A stretch of DNA of 64,000 nt from Brachionus plicatilis (taxonomy: Eukaryota; Rotifera; Eurotatoria; Ploima; Brachionidae): positions 186,001-250,000 of the forward strand of contig QEOQ01000141.1 of the NCBI GenBank assembly GCA_010279815.1, written 5' to 3'. Below, in pieces: positions 60,437 to 64,000 of this stretch (position 1 is its first letter; every line of letters starts with the position of its first letter). The notes under the pieces are model-generated. The model saw only the letters and a program-made list of their open reading frames with translations. It made no database searches and was not told where the DNA came from. The translations under genes were made by a program, and so were the position numbers.

Positions 60437-63400
60437 TTTAAGTCAGAACTAACAATTCCTAGTGAAAAAAAGAAATCATTTTAACAATCTATTCTTGATG
60501 ATATTGAATGATCGCGTTGATTAACAAACCAATTTATTCAATTCAAATCTTAAATTGATAATGAAAAATACATTAAAAAAATTATATGTAACTGGATCAT
60601 TGGGAAAAACTTGTTGAGAGTAAAATCAGAATTGAAAAAATCTGTGGAACTTGGGCTGAAATAACCGCAATAATTAAGAATCGTTATGTGCTTCCTTGAC
60701 CATCGCTTACTTATTTACTTTTCTCCCTTCTGAAGCATTTAATTTAAGATTTAATTTTGTTTGAAATTTTTTAATTTTTTAATCTCAAGCTGTTTACAAT
60801 GTTAGTAAGCAATGCATTTAGAGAACAAATCTTTTTGGTCCTAATCATATATTGCTTTAAATTTTCATAGTAGTTTACGTCTTCTGACTATTGCTCTTAA
60901 GAACTAGCTTGATTTCTATTTACGTTGGTGTTGTGAAGCACTCAAGATAATTCAAAAGCTTATTAATGCTTTTTCAATTTTAATTTTTTAAGCTGTTTAA
61001 TCATTTTATTGTTTTATTTTTAATAACAAAATTTAAATTTTTTGTTAGATTCATTTGCATAAACTTGAATACAATTTGAATTTTCTTGTACAAACATTTT
61101 CATTTATTAAATAAACTCAAAATCAAAATTTAACCTATCGCTTTGTGACTTTTTGAATTGATCAAAAATTAGCTCCTATTTACAAGTGAGACTATTTGTT
61201 TCAAGTTTTGTCAAAATAAGACAAAATTCTAATTATTTGTCTTGCTTTTTTCACGAAGCTTTTCAGACGCACAATAATCTAAAAAAAAAGACATAAAAAT
61301 TAGCTTCATTAATTGAGATTCCTTAAAAAAATTACAAATCATACTCCAACAAAGGTTTGATTACTTTATTTAATAAAGATTCTTTATTTTAATTTATAGT
61401 TGAATTTATTTTTAAATAAATATATTAAGTATAATTTTTTATCCATAATTGCGATTTTTATTTTTTAATTAATTTAAAAATTAGGTAACGAAAATAAAAT
61501 TTCTTAGTCTAAAATTAGATCTTAGTTGACTGTAGATGAAAAATGTTATCAACAATATGTTGAGAGTAATTTTATCTTTACAAAGATCACAATTATTACT
61601 TTTTGGAATTTCGGAATTTGAAGTGCTCTGAAATTAGGACTAAATTGGACTGCGTATTAAAGAAAAATTGGTTTTGCGCAATTCTTAATTTATAGACACA
61701 ATGAGTACAATTTATACCAGAACCTAATTTTGAATAAACCTAAATATTTTATTAATTATATTTCATCTAAGCAAATCGAATCAAAAAATTAGCTTCCAAA
61801 ATGTAAACGCCAAATGCTGAAGATTTCCCATATGAATATTTGATTAATTTAGCTTATCAATTTTGCTCGGCAGTCTGAAATGATTTTTTTTCCAGTTAAA
61901 AAGCTCATACTAGCGTTTATTATCTCTGGAATACAAGAAAAGCGACTAAAGTTAATAGTTTATCTTATTATTTTGTCTATCTAAAAAATATGGCAAAATT
62001 CTTTTTAATTTAACAGTATGAAAATTTAACCAAATCAAAAAATTACATAAGTTCTTTTTACTAATAAAATAAATTTCTATTAATAAATATTTATAAAATT
62101 TCACTGTTGGTCCGAAAATGCTCCTAAAAATTTTAATAGAATATTAGATTTCAGAACTTAAAAATGCCTCCTTGCAATTTTGAGAATTCACTAGATCTTC
62201 AGAGATTGAAAATTTTGCAATTATTACTCTTGAATGTCTAGAATATTTAATGCAAAAATTAAATTTTTTATAAATTCAAACAATTTTTTTTCCAAATTTC
62301 AGTCATAAATTAAATTCCACTTTGGAAAAAACTTACCTTGAATAAATATTTTTTCGAAGATAATTTGAACATCAAACAACAATACGAGATATGAATTAAA
62401 AAATTAAATTATGACTAAAAAAAGAATTATAAAAAAAAGAGCTAAAAATTGTTTAGTTGTTATTTTTTAAATATTGACCGTAATTAAATTAGAAATATTT
62501 TGTTGGATTGAGGTAACTATGAAAAAAATTATTACAGATTTTTAAAAAAGCTGATTTGCATTTTTTTAAAGATAAATTTCAACTTTGAAAAATTAAAGAA
62601 TCCTTATTTAAATAGTTGTTGTAAAATCTCTTAATTTTGTGTTAGCCCCTAAGTGCTGATATATTTTGAGATTAAAAAAAAACGTAGTCCCATTCATACT
62701 TTAAGGAATAGACACGTTACTTAATTTTTCTAATTTATATTTGAATAAAATTTTTTTTAATAATTTAAATACAAAAATTTACAAATAATAATGTCCTTCG
62801 ACCGTAAAAAATATTTATAATAAAAACCAATTAATTACCAAATAATTAACATACAGTTGAAGAATATAATTTAAGTCAGAGTTCAAACAAAAAAAATCAG
62901 ACAAATTCAGAACAAACTCGATTTTTTAAAATTTGGTTAAAATCTGTTTATAAGCATTGTGATCAATTTGACCGATTAAATTGGTTTATTTTCTTAGGTA
63001 GAATATACGAAAAATTCTATTAAATGTACTTTCAATAATATCTAGCCTCTAGCAATCTTATCTTAAAAAGATGACCTAATTGAGAATATTGCTTCAAAAA
63101 AAGGCCAGCTTAAATGGTACCGACTAGTCTAAATTCTAAAATTTAAAAAAAATTTTTTTAATATTAATTTATGAGATCAATTGTTAGTTCAAGTAAAGAT
63201 TAAATTTTTTTTTGAAAGTTATTTAAAAAAAAATAAAACTCGTATAGCTTTTAACTTATAAAAATAAATAAAAACACATATAAAAATATCAATAAAAGAC
63301 TTTTTCTTAAATTATATAGAACTTTTGTTAGAATCTATCTTGAATATGTAGCTTTGAAATGAATCTAATATAAAACGATTTAAATGGAATTGAAGAAATC

Positions 63401-64000
63401 AAATTTGAGCCAAGTATCAAAAAACTAAAGTAAAAAGGAAAGAAAAAATTTGAATTAATGATAAATCTATAATATTTAAAAAAAATTAGTTGAAAAAAAT
63501 TTTATCGACCTAATTTCAAGCTCTTGGAATCGCTTAAAAAAATTTGAATCAATTTTCAAATTCAAACAGCTTTTTTAACAAGCTTTAACATGTATTGTTA
63601 ATTTAGTTGTTTTAATTTGATATTTTTGTATTAAGTACACTCTTAATTTTAATCTGCATTTTTTTTAAAATTTTTTTGTAGATCAGACTCGAGTGTTGCC
63701 TTCCTTGAGGAAAAATCCAAAAAAAAAATAATTTTAAAATTAAACAAAAAACTTCAGTAAATTTAATTAAATAAAAATAATTTAATTAATATCTGTAATT
63801 TCTTGCGGAGCAATGCATGTTGTATTTTTCAGATTAAAATAATATTGATTGTTTTGGCCTTAAATCCTATTTCTTTTTAAAGTGTTGGTGCACATTTGGT
63901 AGAATGAGGCAACAATGACAAGGGCATCATAAATTTGAAACAAATAAAAAATCAAAAATGACAAAATTTGATATTTTTTTTTCTTTAATACTAAAATTGG
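60437..64000. other. Upstream flank of MAST copy 2, no gene seen
   Basis: 3.6 kb of AT-rich DNA to the window edge. It should hold the MAST copy 2 promoter and any 5' UTR exons. No coding similarity, RNA gene or clear repeat was recognised. Confidence 0.4.

Noticed and set aside
1..64000. CRISPR arrays, bacterial operons or defence islands
   Set aside because: No spaced direct repeats of CRISPR type and no prokaryotic genes; the window is spliced animal nuclear DNA.

Overview
The window is nuclear DNA of an animal. It is very AT-rich, with many short introns (about 50-170 bp) beside a few of 0.5-3.3 kb. The recognisable genes are animal families: an SGSM-type RUN+TBC Rab-GAP, a lamin-tail intermediate filament protein, two MAST-type protein kinases and PSMD5. 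Base composition, compact introns and the gene set fit a small invertebrate. A monogonont rotifer is my best guess; the sequence alone does not prove it. All splice models below were built by hand from GT..AG sites, reading phase and family homology, and in every model the summed exon length is a multiple of three.

Layout. 435-11057 (+): seven-exon SGSM gene. Its third intron (4977-8286) holds a LINE with target-site duplications, inserted inside an older inverted repeat, and the 3' end of a second LINE. 13225-19893 (+): ten-exon lamin-like gene with a palindromic MITE in an intron. 21149-22197: a small palindromic MITE, a captured fragment of the neighbouring gene and a truncated Tc1-type transposon, joined end to end. 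22876-24828 (-): single-exon secreted protein of 650 aa, family unknown. 25957-26281: hAT-type MITE with 8-bp duplications. 28272-28469 and 30424-30543 (+): two tiny Gly/Tyr-rich genes sharing a promoter block and a 3' palindrome. 32619-41145 (-) and 52724-60436 (-): two tandem MAST paralogues. Between them, on the other strand, lies PSMD5 (47527-49341). A tRNA-derived SINE-like repeat lies at about 51308-51615. I see no genes in 60437-64000.

How the parts relate. These are independent housekeeping or structural genes; nothing resembles an operon or a defence system. The most unusual features are four. First, the two MAST genes are nearly identical at DNA level, including one intron, in the kinase and pre-kinase segments, but well diverged elsewhere; this suggests gene conversion. 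Second, the Gly/Tyr-rich mini-gene pair has conserved flanking elements. Third, the orphan secreted protein carries a DxDDT motif reminiscent of class II terpene cyclases. Fourth, a mosaic locus contains a piece of that secreted gene joined to a fold-back copy of its own end and to a beheaded transposon.
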